Notes: generated by a model not told the origin, from the sequence alone. DNA of 64,000 nucleotides from Mycobacterium sp. Root135 (GCF_001426545.1 NZ_LMEZ01000010.1:1-64000); one strand, 5' to 3'; positions 24,166-33,402 are shown, numbered from the stretch's first letter. Made by a program: numbers and translations.

Positions 24166-26421
24166 ATGTCCGAATCAGCTCGTGTCGTGCCGTTGGGCGC
24201 CTGGCTGGACGAGCTGACCGACGGTGAGCTCGTCCGCCTGTTCGAGCTGCGTCCGGATCTCGCCCAACCCCCGCCCGGCTCCATCTCCGCGCTGGCCGCC
24301 AGGGCGCAGGCCAGGCAATCGGTGAAGGCCGCGACCGACGGCCTCGACTTCTTGGCACTGGCGACGCTCGACGCACTGCTGGTCCTGAAGGCCGACAGTG
24401 GTGGCGTCCCCATGGCCGCGCTGACGGAGCTGATCGGCGACCGGGCGGATCCAGACGACGTGGCCACCGCCCTCGACAACCTGCGGGCGCGCGCGCTGGC
24501 GTGGGGCGACGCGGCGATCCGGGTGACACCGGAGTGCGCCGCTGGCCTTCCTTGGCATCCGGGCCAAGTCACCCTCGAGGCCGACGGACCCGACGCGGCG
24601 CGCATCGCCGAACTGGTGGACGAGGTCGACGGTCCGCAGCGCGAACTGCTGGAGCGGCTCGTCGACGGGTCACCGATCGGGCGCACCCGCGACGCGGCCC
24701 AGGGCACCCCCGCCGACCGGCCGGTTCAACGGCTGCTGGCGATGGGGCTGTTGCGCCACGTCGACGAGGACACCGTGATCCTGCCGCGCCTCGTCGGGCA
24801 GGTGATGCGCGGCGAAGCGCCGGGCCCCCTCGGGCTGACGCCACCGAATCCGGCCACGTCGTCGACGTCGGTGGCCGACGTGGACGCGGCCGCGGCCGGG
24901 TCCGCCATTGATCTGCTCCGCGAAGTGGACGTCGTACTCGACGCGCTGTCCACTGCGCCGATCCCCGAACTCCGCAGCGGCGGCCTCGGCGTCCGCGAAC
25001 TGAAGCGCCTCAGCAAGACCACCGGGATAGCCGACGACCGGCTCGGCCTCATCCTCGAGGTGGCCTCGGCGGCGGGCTTGATCGCGGCGGGCATTCCCGA
25101 GCCGGATCCGCTCGACGGCACCGGGCCATATTGGGCGCCGACGCTGGCCGCCGACCGCTTCGTCGAATCCTCCAACGCCGTGCGATGGAACCTGATCGCC
25201 TCGGCCTGGCTGGACCTTCCGGCTCGGCCCGGTCTCGTCGGCGAACGCGGACCCGACGGCAAACCCTATGCGGTGCTGTCGGATTCGCTGTACTCGACGG
25301 CGGCGCCGCTGGATCGCCGACTGCTGTTGGCCACGCTCGCCGACCTGCCTCCTGGCACGGGCGTCGACGCGGCGGGGGCCTCGGCCGCCATGACGTGGCG
25401 GCGGCCGCGCTGGGCCGCCCGCCTTCAGCTCAAGCCGGTCGCCGACCTGGTCGCCGAAGCCCATGCCGTCGGCGCGATCGGCAGGGGTGCGATCGCCACC
25501 CCGAGCCGCCATCTGCTGACATCAGAGCCGGAGGACGTCGTCGTCGCGGCGATGACCAAGGTGCTGCCCGCGCCGATCGACCACTTCCTGTTGCAAGCCG
25601 ACCTGACCGTCGTGGTCCCCGGTCCGCTGGATCGTGGCTTGGCCGAACAACTTTCGGTCGTGGCGAACGTCGAGTCGGCTGGCGCCGCGATGGTGTACCG
25701 GATTAGCGAGCAGACAGTCCGTCGCGCCCTCGACACCGGTCTCAGCGCCAGCGAGCTGCACGGGCTGTTCGCCCGTCACTCGAAAACACCTGTACCGCAA
25801 GGCTTGACGTACCTGATCGACGACGTGGCGCGCCGCCACGGCCAGCTCAGGGTCGGCATGGCGGCGTCGTTCGTCCGCTGCGAGGACCCCGCGCTGCTGA
25901 CTCAAGCCATCTCCGCTCCGGCGCTCGAGAAGCTGGACATCCGGGCCTTGGCCCCGACCGTCGCCGTGTCGATGTCGCCGATCAACGACCTGCTCGCCGC
26001 CCTACGGACCGCGGGCTTCGCCCCCGCCGCGGAGGATTCGTCGGGCACCATCGTGGACGTCAAGTCGCGCGGGGCGCGGGTGCCGACTCCCGGCCGCAGG
26101 CGCGGCTACCGCCCACCGCAGGGGCCGACGGCCCAGACACTGGGTGCGATCGTCGCCGTGCTGCGCAAGATGACCGGCTCCCCGGCCGACGGGTCCCGCC
26201 TCGACCCGGCGGAGGCGATGGCGCAGCTGCACGGCGCCGCGCACCGGCAGGAGTCGGTGGTCATCGGCTACGTCGACCCCGCGGGGGTCGCCACCCAACG
26301 CGTCGTCGCCCCGATCAACGTCCGGGGCGGCCAGCTCACCGCCTACGATTCGGCCGCAGGCCGGGTGCGCGACTTCGCGATCCACCGCGTGACGTCGGTC
26401 ATGTCGGCGGAGCCGGGATAA
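24166..26421 (+). CDS. Helicase-associated domain protein (Rv0862c-like, partner of XPB)
   Basis: 751 aa. Contains no Walker A motif. The C-terminal third (DHFLLQADLTVVVPGPLDRG, RRALDTGLSASELHGLFARH, GLTYLIDDVARRHGQLRVG, VVIGYVDPAGVATQRVVAPI) matches the XPB/Ssl2-related helicase_C_3 and WYL-like blocks. The N-terminal half is helical and winged-helix-like (LDFLALATLDALLVLKAD). It is probably an accessory factor for the XPB helicase encoded 43 bp downstream. No ribosome site: TACGCT (24152-24157) ends 8 nt before the ATG, suggesting leaderless transcription. Confidence 0.8.
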   Translation: MSESARVVPLGAWLDELTDGELVRLFELRPDLAQPPPGSISALAARAQARQSVKAATDGLDFLALATLDALLVLKADSGGVPMAALTELIGDRADPDDVATALDNLRARALAWGDAAIRVTPECAAGLPWHPGQVTLEADGPDAARIAELVDEVDGPQRELLERLVDGSPIGRTRDAAQGTPADRPVQRLLAMGLLRHVDEDTVILPRLVGQVMRGEAPGPLGLTPPNPATSSTSVADVDAAAAGSAIDLLREVDVVLDALSTAPIPELRSGGLGVRELKRLSKTTGIADDRLGLILEVASAAGLIAAGIPEPDPLDGTGPYWAPTLAADRFVESSNAVRWNLIASAWLDLPARPGLVGERGPDGKPYAVLSDSLYSTAAPLDRRLLLATLADLPPGTGVDAAGASAAMTWRRPRWAARLQLKPVADLVAEAHAVGAIGRGAIATPSRHLLTSEPEDVVVAAMTKVLPAPIDHFLLQADLTVVVPGPLDRGLAEQLSVVANVESAGAAMVYRISEQTVRRALDTGLSASELHGLFARHSKTPVPQGLTYLIDDVARRHGQLRVGMAASFVRCEDPALLTQAISAPALEKLDIRALAPTVAVSMSPINDLLAALRTAGFAPAAEDSSGTIVDVKSRGARVPTPGRRRGYRPPQGPTAQTLGAIVAVLRKMTGSPADGSRLDPAEAMAQLHGAAHRQESVVIGYVDPAGVATQRVVAPINVRGGQLTAYDSAAGRVRDFAIHRVTSVMSAEPG

Positions 26422-26464
26422 TGGGTGGGATGACCGAGCAGCGACAAGCGAAGCGAGATCCTGC

Positions 26465-28114
26465 ATGACCGAAGGCCCACTGATCGTCCAGTCCGACAAG
26501 ACGGTGCTGCTCGAGGTCGACCACGAGCTTGCGGGCGCGGCGCGGGCGGCCATCGCACCGTTCGCCGAGCTGGAGCGCGCACCAGAACACATCCACACCT
26601 ACCGCATCACGCCGCTGGCCCTGTGGAACGCGCGCGCGGCCGGTCACGACGCCGAGCAGGTCGTCGACGCATTGGTGTCCTTCTCGCGGTACTCGGTGCC
26701 GCAGCCGCTGCTGGTCGACATCGTCGACACGATGGCGCGCTACGGCCGCCTGCAGCTGGTGAAGAGCCCGGTGCACGGGCTGGTGCTGGTCAGCCTCGAC
26801 CGCGCGGTTCTCGAAGAGGTGCTGCGCAACAAGAAGATCGCCCCCATGCTTGGTGCGCGCATCGATGACGACACCGTCATCGTGCACGCCAGCGACCGCG
26901 GAAACATCAAGCAGATTCTTCTCAAGATCGGCTGGCCCGCGGAGGATCTGGCCGGCTACGTCGACGGCGAGGCCCACCCCATCGAGCTGGCGCAGGACGG
27001 CTGGGTGCTGCGCGACTACCAGCAGATGGCCACCGACTCGTTCTGGGCGGGCGGCTCGGGTGTCGTCGTGCTGCCGTGCGGCGCGGGCAAGACGATCGTC
27101 GGCGCCGCGGCGATGGCCAAGGCAGGCGCGACGACGCTGATCCTGGTCACCAACACCGTCGCAGGCAGGCAGTGGAAGCGCGAGCTGATTGCCCGCACCT
27201 CGCTGACCGAAGAGGAGATCGGGGAGTACTCCGGCGAACGCAAGGAGGTGCGCCCCGTCACGATCGCGACGTATCAGGTGATCACGCGTCGCACCAAGGG
27301 TGAGTACAAGCACCTCGAGCTGTTCGACAGCCGCGACTGGGGCCTGATCATCTACGACGAGGTGCACCTGTTGCCCGCCCCGGTCTTCCGGATGACGGCC
27401 GATCTGCAGTCGCGCCGCCGACTCGGGCTGACGGCCACCCTGATCCGCGAGGACGGCCGCGAGGGAGACGTCTTCAGCCTCATCGGCCCCAAGCGTTACG
27501 ACGCGCCGTGGAAGGACATCGAGGCCCAAGGCTGGATCGCCCCGGCCGAGTGCATCGAGGTCCGCGTCACGATGACCGAGAACGAGCGGATGATCTACGC
27601 GACGGCCGAGCCCGAGGAGCGCTACAAGCTCTGCTCGACGGCGCACACCAAGGTGGCGGTGGTGAAGTCGATCCTGGCCCGCCATCCCGGCGAGCCGACG
27701 CTGGTGATCGGTGCGTACCTCGACCAGTTGGAGGAGCTGGGCCGCGAGCTCAACGCGCCGGTGATCCAGGGGTCGACGAAGAACGCCGAACGCGAAGTGT
27801 TGTTCGACGCCTTCCGCACGGGTGAGATTCAGACGTTGGTGGTGTCGAAGGTCGCCAACTTCTCGATCGACCTGCCGGAAGCCAGTGTCGCCGTGCAGGT
27901 TTCGGGCACGTTCGGGTCACGTCAGGAGGAGGCGCAGCGCTTGGGCCGGCTGCTGCGACCCAAGGCCGACGGCGGCGGTGCGGTCTTCTACTCCGTGGTG
28001 TCACGCGACAGCCTCGACGCCGAGTACGCCGCGCACCGCCAGCGGTTCCTCGCCGAACAGGGCTACGGGTACGTCATCAAGGACGCGGACGATCTGCTCG
28101 GCCCGGCGATATGA
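26465..28114 (+). CDS. xpb: DNA repair helicase XPB (SF2)
   Basis: 549 aa. Walker A PCGAGKT (about 203-209), DEVH box in IYDEVHLLPAP (about 297), TATLIREDGR (motif III region), and motifs V-VI in VVSKVANFSIDLPEASVAVQVS ... EAQRLGRLLRP (QxxGRxxR). An N-terminal damage-recognition-like domain (1-160) precedes it. A 3'-5' ATP-dependent helicase, homologue of Rv0861c (Ercc3). Co-transcribed with the preceding helicase-associated gene; its TGA overlaps the ATG of a small VOC gene (ATGA). Confidence 0.94.
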   Translation: MTEGPLIVQSDKTVLLEVDHELAGAARAAIAPFAELERAPEHIHTYRITPLALWNARAAGHDAEQVVDALVSFSRYSVPQPLLVDIVDTMARYGRLQLVKSPVHGLVLVSLDRAVLEEVLRNKKIAPMLGARIDDDTVIVHASDRGNIKQILLKIGWPAEDLAGYVDGEAHPIELAQDGWVLRDYQQMATDSFWAGGSGVVVLPCGAGKTIVGAAAMAKAGATTLILVTNTVAGRQWKRELIARTSLTEEEIGEYSGERKEVRPVTIATYQVITRRTKGEYKHLELFDSRDWGLIIYDEVHLLPAPVFRMTADLQSRRRLGLTATLIREDGREGDVFSLIGPKRYDAPWKDIEAQGWIAPAECIEVRVTMTENERMIYATAEPEERYKLCSTAHTKVAVVKSILARHPGEPTLVIGAYLDQLEELGRELNAPVIQGSTKNAEREVLFDAFRTGEIQTLVVSKVANFSIDLPEASVAVQVSGTFGSRQEEAQRLGRLLRPKADGGGAVFYSVVSRDSLDAEYAAHRQRFLAEQGYGYVIKDADDLLGPAI

Positions 28115-28455
28115 CGGTGCGGCGGGTGGTGCCGAATTTGACCGTCGCCGACCTGAACGTCGCCCGCGCCGCATACGTCGAGACATTGGGCCTGACCGAG
28201 GTGATGAACCACGGCTGGATCCTCACGCTGGCAGATGACGACGGTCGCCAGATCAGCCTCGTGACGAAAGATCTCACCGCGCCCGTCAACCCCGACGTGT
28301 CGGTGGAGGTCGGCGACGTAGACGCCGCCCACGCCGCGGCGGTGTCGGCGGGTTTGGCCATCGTGCACCCGTTGACCGACGAGGAGTGGGGCGTGCGGCG
28401 GTTCTTCTTCGAGGATCCGTCGGGCAACGTCGTCAACGTCCTGAGCCACCGTTAG
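28111..28455 (+). CDS. VOC-family protein coupled to xpb
   Basis: 114 aa, starting inside the xpb stop codon (ATGA). One VOC unit pair: VVPNLTVADLNVARAAYVET, MNHGWILTLADDD, GVRRFFFEDPSGNVVNVLSH. The last segment carries the usual C-terminal metal or substrate position of the fold. Ligand unknown. Translational coupling to a DNA repair helicase is unexpected. The stop overlaps the convergent LLM gene by 4 nt. Confidence 0.78.
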   Translation: MTVRRVVPNLTVADLNVARAAYVETLGLTEVMNHGWILTLADDDGRQISLVTKDLTAPVNPDVSVEVGDVDAAHAAAVSAGLAIVHPLTDEEWGVRRFFFEDPSGNVVNVLSHR

Positions 28456-29441
28456 CTCAGCGCCGGGATGACCTCTCGCTCGAAGAGCTCGATGCCCGAA
28501 CGGTCGTAGGCCGCCTCGGGGAAGTAGAGGATCGCGTACTCGCAGCCGAGGTCACGCAGTCGAGTCAGCCGCTCGATCACCTGCTCCGGGGTGCCGGTGG
28601 CCGCGTCGGGCGAGGTGGCGTTGGCGAGCATGGCGTCGACCGCCTCCGGGTCCGCCTTGGTGACCTGGCGTGCCCTGATCCGTTCGACGCGATCGGCCAC
28701 GTCGGCCTCCGACGTGCCGATGACGGCGTTGAAGTTCGCCGACCGGACGATCGAGCCGTAGTCGGTCCCGACGTTCGCGCAGTGCTCTTCGAGCACCTTC
28801 GACTTGTGCTTGAATCCGTCGGGCTCCGAGGTGAAGTTGGTGTACTGCGCATACTTGGCGGCGATCTTCAACGTCACCTTCTCACCGCCGCCGGCAATCC
28901 ACAGTGGGATGCCGTCCTGCTGCAACGGCTTTGGTGCGACGATCGCGTCGTCGACCTGATAGTGCTTGCCGTCCAGGGTTACTCGGCCGTCACGCCAGGC
29001 GTCGCGCATGATCTGCACGCCCTCGTCGAGGCGAGCCAATCGCACACCGGCAGAGGGGAATCCGTAACCGTAGGCGCGCCACTCGTGTTCGTACCAGCCG
29101 CCGCCGATGCCCATCTGCACCCGACCGCCCGAGATCACGTCCACCGTGGCGGCCACCTTGGCGAGGTACACCGGATTGCGGTAGCTCATCGCGGTGCACA
29201 TCTGCCCGAGCTTGACGCGCGTCGTGGTCGCCGCGTACGCCGACATCAACGACCACGCCTCGTGGGTCGCCTCGTCGGTCGGCACCGGGACGGTGTGGAA
29301 GTGGTCGTACACCCAGAGTGAATCCCACGCCCCGCCATCGGCGTGGACGGCGAGGTCACGCATGACCTCCCAGTGCCGTTCCGTGGGAATGTCCACCAGA
29401 TCGAGTCGCCAACCCTGCGGGATGAAGAGTCCGAAGCGCAT
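28452..29441 (-). CDS. LLM-class F420-dependent oxidoreductase
   Basis: 329 aa from ATG at 29441; the long open frame further upstream is a shadow of the ANTAR genes. Bacterial-luciferase-like TIM barrel: MRFGLFIPQGW, WDSLWVYDHFHTVP, LGQMCTAMSYRNPVYLAK, GRVQMGIGGGWYEHEWRAYG. The class uses F420H2 (or FMN) as hydride carrier; F420 is abundant in mycobacteria. Substrate unknown. It stands alone between xpb-VOC and the GAF-ANTAR pair, divergent from the latter. Confidence 0.85.
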   Translation of the reverse strand: MRFGLFIPQGWRLDLVDIPTERHWEVMRDLAVHADGGAWDSLWVYDHFHTVPVPTDEATHEAWSLMSAYAATTTRVKLGQMCTAMSYRNPVYLAKVAATVDVISGGRVQMGIGGGWYEHEWRAYGYGFPSAGVRLARLDEGVQIMRDAWRDGRVTLDGKHYQVDDAIVAPKPLQQDGIPLWIAGGGEKVTLKIAAKYAQYTNFTSEPDGFKHKSKVLEEHCANVGTDYGSIVRSANFNAVIGTSEADVADRVERIRARQVTKADPEAVDAMLANATSPDAATGTPEQVIERLTRLRDLGCEYAILYFPEAAYDRSGIELFEREVIPALS

Positions 29442-29543
29442 GAATCCGACTCTAGGCGGTGTCACCGGTCGACGGTGCGCCGTAGTGTCGACCGTGGTGT
29501 ATGCGTCCGCCGTTCGGCGGTGTCGACGCCGGACGCGGCGAGG

Positions 29544-30302
29544 GTGGTGGACGACGACGTGGACTCCACCGATCCGTCGGACGCACGGTCCCGTTTCGTC
29601 GCCGCGTTGAACAGCCCGCAAGCCGGTCGGAGCGCCCCCTACCAGCTCGCGCACGCCTGCGTGGCGGCACTCCCCGTCGATCGTGCGGCAATAGCCATCC
29701 ACGTGGACGGCGCGGGCCTCGAAGTGCTGTGCGCCACCGACCCCGTCGCCGAGCACGTCGAGTGGGTGCAGATCACGTTGGGTGAGGGGCCGGGGGTCGA
29801 CGCGGTGGCCGCGGGCGGCCCCATGACGGTGACCGACATGGCCGATCCGGACGGCTTGTGGCCGACCTTCGCCGCCGAGGCCGTCGAGTTCGGGGTTCGA
29901 GCCCTGTATGCCCTGCCGTTGCAGCTGGGGGCCATCCGCGTCGGCGTGCTCGACCTGTACCGCGACGAGGCGGCCGAGTTGGGTTCGAAGGACTTCGCCG
30001 ACGCGTTGGCCGTCTCCGAGGTCGTGACGGCGGTCCTGCTGGCCGCGGGGGGTGACGGTCGGCTCGGCGAGTCGCTCGGCCCGTGGTGGGACCAGCCGCT
30101 GAGCACCAAGGAGATCCATCAGGCCACCGGGATGCTCGTCTCCCAGCTCGACGTCTCCGCCCGCGATGCCTACGTGAGGATGCAGGCGTACGCGTACGCA
30201 CACCACCGGCTGCTCGACGACGTCGCGCACGCCGTCGTCGACAGGCGACTGCGTTTCGGCCAGGACCCCGACGCCAACCCCGAGGTCGCGCTTCGAAACT
30301 GA
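29544..30302 (+). CDS. GAF-ANTAR domain protein (first of a tandem pair)
   Basis: About 252 aa from GTG at 29544; GTG at 29547 or 29559 is also possible, with GGCGAGG immediately upstream. Residues about 20-165 form a GAF-like sensor (ERAAIAIHVDG-like core: DRAAIAIHVDGAGLEVL, FGVRALYALPLQLGAIRVGVLDLYR). The C-terminal about 55 residues are an ANTAR RNA-binding domain (STKEIHQATGMLVSQLDVSA, DAYVRMQAYAYAHHRLLDDV). ANTAR proteins act as antiterminators by binding paired hairpins in leaders. Neither ligand nor RNA target is visible here. Confidence 0.82.
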   Translation: MVDDDVDSTDPSDARSRFVAALNSPQAGRSAPYQLAHACVAALPVDRAAIAIHVDGAGLEVLCATDPVAEHVEWVQITLGEGPGVDAVAAGGPMTVTDMADPDGLWPTFAAEAVEFGVRALYALPLQLGAIRVGVLDLYRDEAAELGSKDFADALAVSEVVTAVLLAAGGDGRLGESLGPWWDQPLSTKEIHQATGMLVSQLDVSARDAYVRMQAYAYAHHRLLDDVAHAVVDRRLRFGQDPDANPEVALRN

Positions 30303-30368
30303 CAGCGCCGGAAGACATGGGCCGCACGGCATGCCGTGGGAAAATTGGTTGGAACGAAGGGAATTGCG

Positions 30369-31094
30369 ATGGATCGCTACGAGCGGCTGGCGAATGCGTT
30401 CGTCGGCTTGGCGGACACCCTGGTCGCAGATTACGACGTCATCGAGCTGGCACAGCAGCTCATCGACAGCATCATGACGCTGCTGCCGATCAGCGCGGCG
30501 GGCATTCTGCTCGGTGACGCCGCAGGCGTGCTGCACGTGTTCGCGTCGAGCAGCGAGCAGAGCCGGTTGTTGGAGCTACTTCAGGTCGAGGCCGACGTCG
30601 GCCCGTGCCTTGACGCCTACCGGACCGGCGAGGCCGTCCACGTTCCGGACCTCGCGGCCAGCTCGTCGACGTGGCCCGTGTTCGCCGAACGCGCGGCGGA
30701 GTACCACTACAAGGCGGTCGTTGCGCTGCCCTTGCGGTTGCGCGACGACCGGGTCGGTGCGCTGAACCTGTTCCTCGGTGAGACGGGTCCGATGCAGCAG
30801 GCCGACGTCGCCGTTGGGCAGGCCTTGGCCGACGTCGCCACGGTCGGCATCCTCCATCAACGGGTCCTGAGCCGATCCGAACTCGTCAACCAGCAACTGC
30901 AGACGGCACTGAACACCCGCCTGATCATCGAGCAGGCGAAGGGCGTGCTCGCCGAACGCGGCTCCGTCGACATGGATCGGGCCTTCAATCTGCTTCGCGC
31001 ACATGCCCGCCGGACCAACCGCCGGCTCGCCGACCTGTGCCGTGACGTCGTCGACGGCACGTCGACGCGTGACATCCTCGGCCCCTCCGCCTAG
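30369..31094 (+). CDS. GAF-ANTAR domain protein (second of a tandem pair)
   Basis: 241 aa from ATG at 30369, with AAGGGAA about 6 nt upstream; an upstream in-frame TTG/ATG region is less likely. GAF domain about 25-165 (MTLLPISAAGILLGDAAGVL, FAERAAEYHYKAVVALPLRL, RVGALNLFLGETG) and ANTAR domain about 180-235 (NTRLIIEQAKGVLAERGSVDMD, AFNLLRAHARRTNRRLADL). Same layout as the gene 66 bp upstream but clearly diverged, so this is an old duplication or two independent regulators. Probably co-transcribed. Confidence 0.85.
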   Translation: MDRYERLANAFVGLADTLVADYDVIELAQQLIDSIMTLLPISAAGILLGDAAGVLHVFASSSEQSRLLELLQVEADVGPCLDAYRTGEAVHVPDLAASSSTWPVFAERAAEYHYKAVVALPLRLRDDRVGALNLFLGETGPMQQADVAVGQALADVATVGILHQRVLSRSELVNQQLQTALNTRLIIEQAKGVLAERGSVDMDRAFNLLRAHARRTNRRLADLCRDVVDGTSTRDILGPSA

Positions 31095-31141
31095 CCACGA
31101 TCGGGAGGTTTGCGACGGGCGTCCTGCGGCTAGCCTCACTC

Positions 31142-31567
31142 ATGGCGCTTACCAAGGACGAACGCGAACAGTTCTTCGCCGAGCCACACGTCGCTGCATT
31201 GTCCGTCTACGCGGGTGACGCGCGTGGGCCGCTGACGGTGCCGATCTGGTACCAGTACGCCCCGGGCGGCGAGCCGTGGATCTTGACCGGCCCCGGCTCG
31301 CACAAGGCCCGCCTCATCGAGGCGAACGGGTTCTTCTCGCTCATGGTGGAGCGCACGGAGCCGACGACGCGGTACGTCGCAGTCGACGGAGCCGTCAGTC
31401 GCATCGAACCGGCCACTGACGCGCAACTGGTGGAGATGACGCGGCGCTATCTCAGCCCCGAGGCGGCGGAGGCGTATCTCGAGTTCGCCCGCAAGGAGCT
31501 TGGTGAGAACGTGGCGATCTGGATGAAACCGGAGCACTGGCTGTCGGCCGACCTTGGCGCCTTCTAG
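31142..31567 (+). CDS. PPOX-class (pyridoxamine-oxidase-fold) flavin/F420 protein
   Basis: 141 aa split-barrel protein: LTKDEREQFFAEPHVAALSV, GPLTVPIWYQYAPGGEPWIL, KARLIEANGFFSLMVER, YVAVDGAVSRIEPA. Matches the small PPOX-like proteins of mycobacteria that bind F420, FMN or heme; which cofactor applies here is not decidable by eye. TAGCCT (31131-31136) lies 5 nt before the ATG with no ribosome site, so leaderless initiation is likely. The stop overlaps the convergent TetR gene by 4 nt. Confidence 0.8.
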   Translation: MALTKDEREQFFAEPHVAALSVYAGDARGPLTVPIWYQYAPGGEPWILTGPGSHKARLIEANGFFSLMVERTEPTTRYVAVDGAVSRIEPATDAQLVEMTRRYLSPEAAEAYLEFARKELGENVAIWMKPEHWLSADLGAF

Positions 31568-32106
31568 ACCACTCCCAGCGCCGCGAGGGCACCATCCAGG
31601 ACGACGCTGCGAAGCTCGTCGACCGGCACGTCGGGGAAGTGCATCGAGCAGTCTTGCAGGCCACCGAAGGCGATGACGCCGCGGGTGGCTTGCGCCAGGG
31701 TCGGATTCGGCCCAAAGATCAGCCGTACCAGCCGTTCCCGCCAGGCGAGCATGGTGTCGACCAGTCCAAGGTCGGCGAGGATCGGGAGTTCGGTCAGCAC
31801 GAGCATCAGGTCGGCGCGGTGCCGATGATGGAAGTCGAAGAATCCGCCCAACAGCTCGGTGGATGTGACGTCGGCGGCGCGGGCCTCCTGCTCGGCGACG
31901 AACCGTTCCCCGTCGTCGACCAATGGTTGGACGATGCTGCGGATCAGCTCTTCGCGTGAGCTGAAGTGGTAATAGAGCGCCGGCTTGGTGATACCGAGGC
32001 GGGCGGCGATGTCTTGCAGGCTGGTGCGTTGGACGCCCTTCTCGCCGAACAACTCGCGGGCGACGTCTTGGATGCGTTGCCGGGTGTCCGAGACGGGCTT
32101 GTTCAC
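31564..32106 (-). CDS. TetR-family regulator
   Basis: 180 aa. HTH at about 8-55: DTRQRIQDVARELFGEKGVQ, SLQDIAARLGITKPALYYHF. The ligand domain is C-terminal. Divergently paired with an FAD-dependent monooxygenase gene; the 75-bp spacer contains two related motifs (32121-32167), so it most likely represses itself and the monooxygenase. Ligand unknown but probably the monooxygenase substrate. Confidence 0.88.
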   Translation of the reverse strand: MNKPVSDTRQRIQDVARELFGEKGVQRTSLQDIAARLGITKPALYYHFSSREELIRSIVQPLVDDGERFVAEQEARAADVTSTELLGGFFDFHHRHRADLMLVLTELPILADLGLVDTMLAWRERLVRLIFGPNPTLAQATRGVIAFGGLQDCSMHFPDVPVDELRSVVLDGALAALGVV

Positions 32107-32120
32107 GTAGCCACCCTAGC

Positions 32121-32167
32121 TGACCGACCGGTAGGTAAGCTGCCTCCGTAACTTACCGACCGTTAAG
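32121..32167. promoter_or_regulatory. Paired TetR-type operator motifs between tetR and the monooxygenase gene
   Basis: ACTTACCGACCGTTAAGT (32150-32167) is a near palindrome (14 of 18 symmetric positions). An inverted copy of its left half, CTTACCTACCGG on the minus strand, lies at 32127-32138 within GACCGACCGGTAGGTAAG (32121-32138). The second motif ends 14 nt before the monooxygenase ATG and the first begins 14 nt before the tetR start. Binding by the adjacent TetR is inferred from position. Confidence 0.6.
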
Positions 32168-32181
32168 TAAGGGGAATCGTC

Positions 32182-33378
32182 ATGCGGGTACTCATCTCGG
32201 GAGCGAGCATCGCCGGACCGGTGCTGGCCTATTGGCTGACGCGCCGCGGATTCGACGTCACCGTGGTCGAACGGGCCCCGGCACTACGCAAGACCGGCGG
32301 ACACGCGATCGACCTGTTCCGGCCCGCGATGGAGATCGCCGAGCAGATGGGCGTCCTGCCACGGATCGAGCAGAGGACCACCGGCACCACCCGAATCGCC
32401 CTCACCAGGGCGGGCTCGACGCGCACCGTCGACCTGGACTACCTCAAGTTGCAGCGGACCATCTCCGACCGGCACGTCGAGATCATGCGTGACGACCTCA
32501 GCCAGATCTTCTACGACGCCACCCGCGACGACGTCGAGTACGTCTTCGGTGACGAGATCACCGCCGTCGGCGACGACGGCGACGTGACGTTCGCCAACGG
32601 CGCACCCCGCTCCTTCGACGTCGTGGTCGGCGCCGACGGGCTGCATTCCGGTGTGCGCCAACTGGTGTTCGGCCCCGACGCCGGCCACACCCGTTTCCTC
32701 GGCGGGTACCTCGCGGTGCTCTCGGTGCCGAAAACCCTTGCGAGGGCGGGGGAGTTGACGGGCGTCGTCGACGTTGGCAAGCAGGCGATGCTCTACACCG
32801 CCGACCACCTCGACGACGCCCGCGCGGTGTTCATCTTTCGGCGACCGACACCGCTGGACTACCACCATCGCGACCACGCCACGCAGCGGCGACTCCTTCG
32901 CGAAGAGTTCACCGGGATGTCCCCGATCGTCGACCGCTGGCTCGCCGAACTCGACGGGTCAGGTTCGTTCTACTTCGACTCCATCACGCAGCTCGAGCTG
33001 ACGACGTGGTCGCGGGGCCGCGTGACGCTGGTTGGCGACGCGGGGTACTGCCCGGGACCCGCGGTGGGCGGCAGCACCAGCCTGGCGGTGCTCGGCGCGT
33101 ACGTCCTCGCCGGTGAACTCGAGAGGGCAGGCGGAGACCACGCTGCCGCCTTCGCCGCCTACGAACGCGCGATGGCCGATCCCGTGGCGCACAGCCGGGC
33201 GTTGGCTGCCACCGTGGCCAAGACGCTCATCCCGTCGTCGTCGCTCGGGGTGTGGGCACTGATCGCGGTCGGACGCATGATTTCGCTGCTCCCCCAACGT
33301 GTCACGAGCACCGTGGCCAACCTCAACGACAAGGGCATCCGGCTGTACGACTCGATGCGGGCGCCGAGCTATCCGTAG
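32182..33378 (+). CDS. FAD-dependent aromatic-type monooxygenase
   Basis: 398 aa of the p-hydroxybenzoate-hydroxylase/squalene-epoxidase type. FAD Rossmann motif VLISGASIAGPVLAYWL (GxSxAG variant of GxGxxG) and ERAP; DVVVGADGLHSGVR (DG motif); LVGDAGYCPGPAVGGS (GD motif binding FAD ribose). Family members hydroxylate phenols or epoxidise alkenes using NAD(P)H. AAGGGG precedes the ATG by about 8 nt. Controlled by the divergent TetR, so probably inducible. Substrate not predictable. Confidence 0.87.
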   Translation: MRVLISGASIAGPVLAYWLTRRGFDVTVVERAPALRKTGGHAIDLFRPAMEIAEQMGVLPRIEQRTTGTTRIALTRAGSTRTVDLDYLKLQRTISDRHVEIMRDDLSQIFYDATRDDVEYVFGDEITAVGDDGDVTFANGAPRSFDVVVGADGLHSGVRQLVFGPDAGHTRFLGGYLAVLSVPKTLARAGELTGVVDVGKQAMLYTADHLDDARAVFIFRRPTPLDYHHRDHATQRRLLREEFTGMSPIVDRWLAELDGSGSFYFDSITQLELTTWSRGRVTLVGDAGYCPGPAVGGSTSLAVLGAYVLAGELERAGGDHAAAFAAYERAMADPVAHSRALAATVAKTLIPSSSLGVWALIAVGRMISLLPQRVTSTVANLNDKGIRLYDSMRAPSYP

Positions 33379-33402
33379 CGCGGCGCCCGCATCGAGAAAC
33401 GA

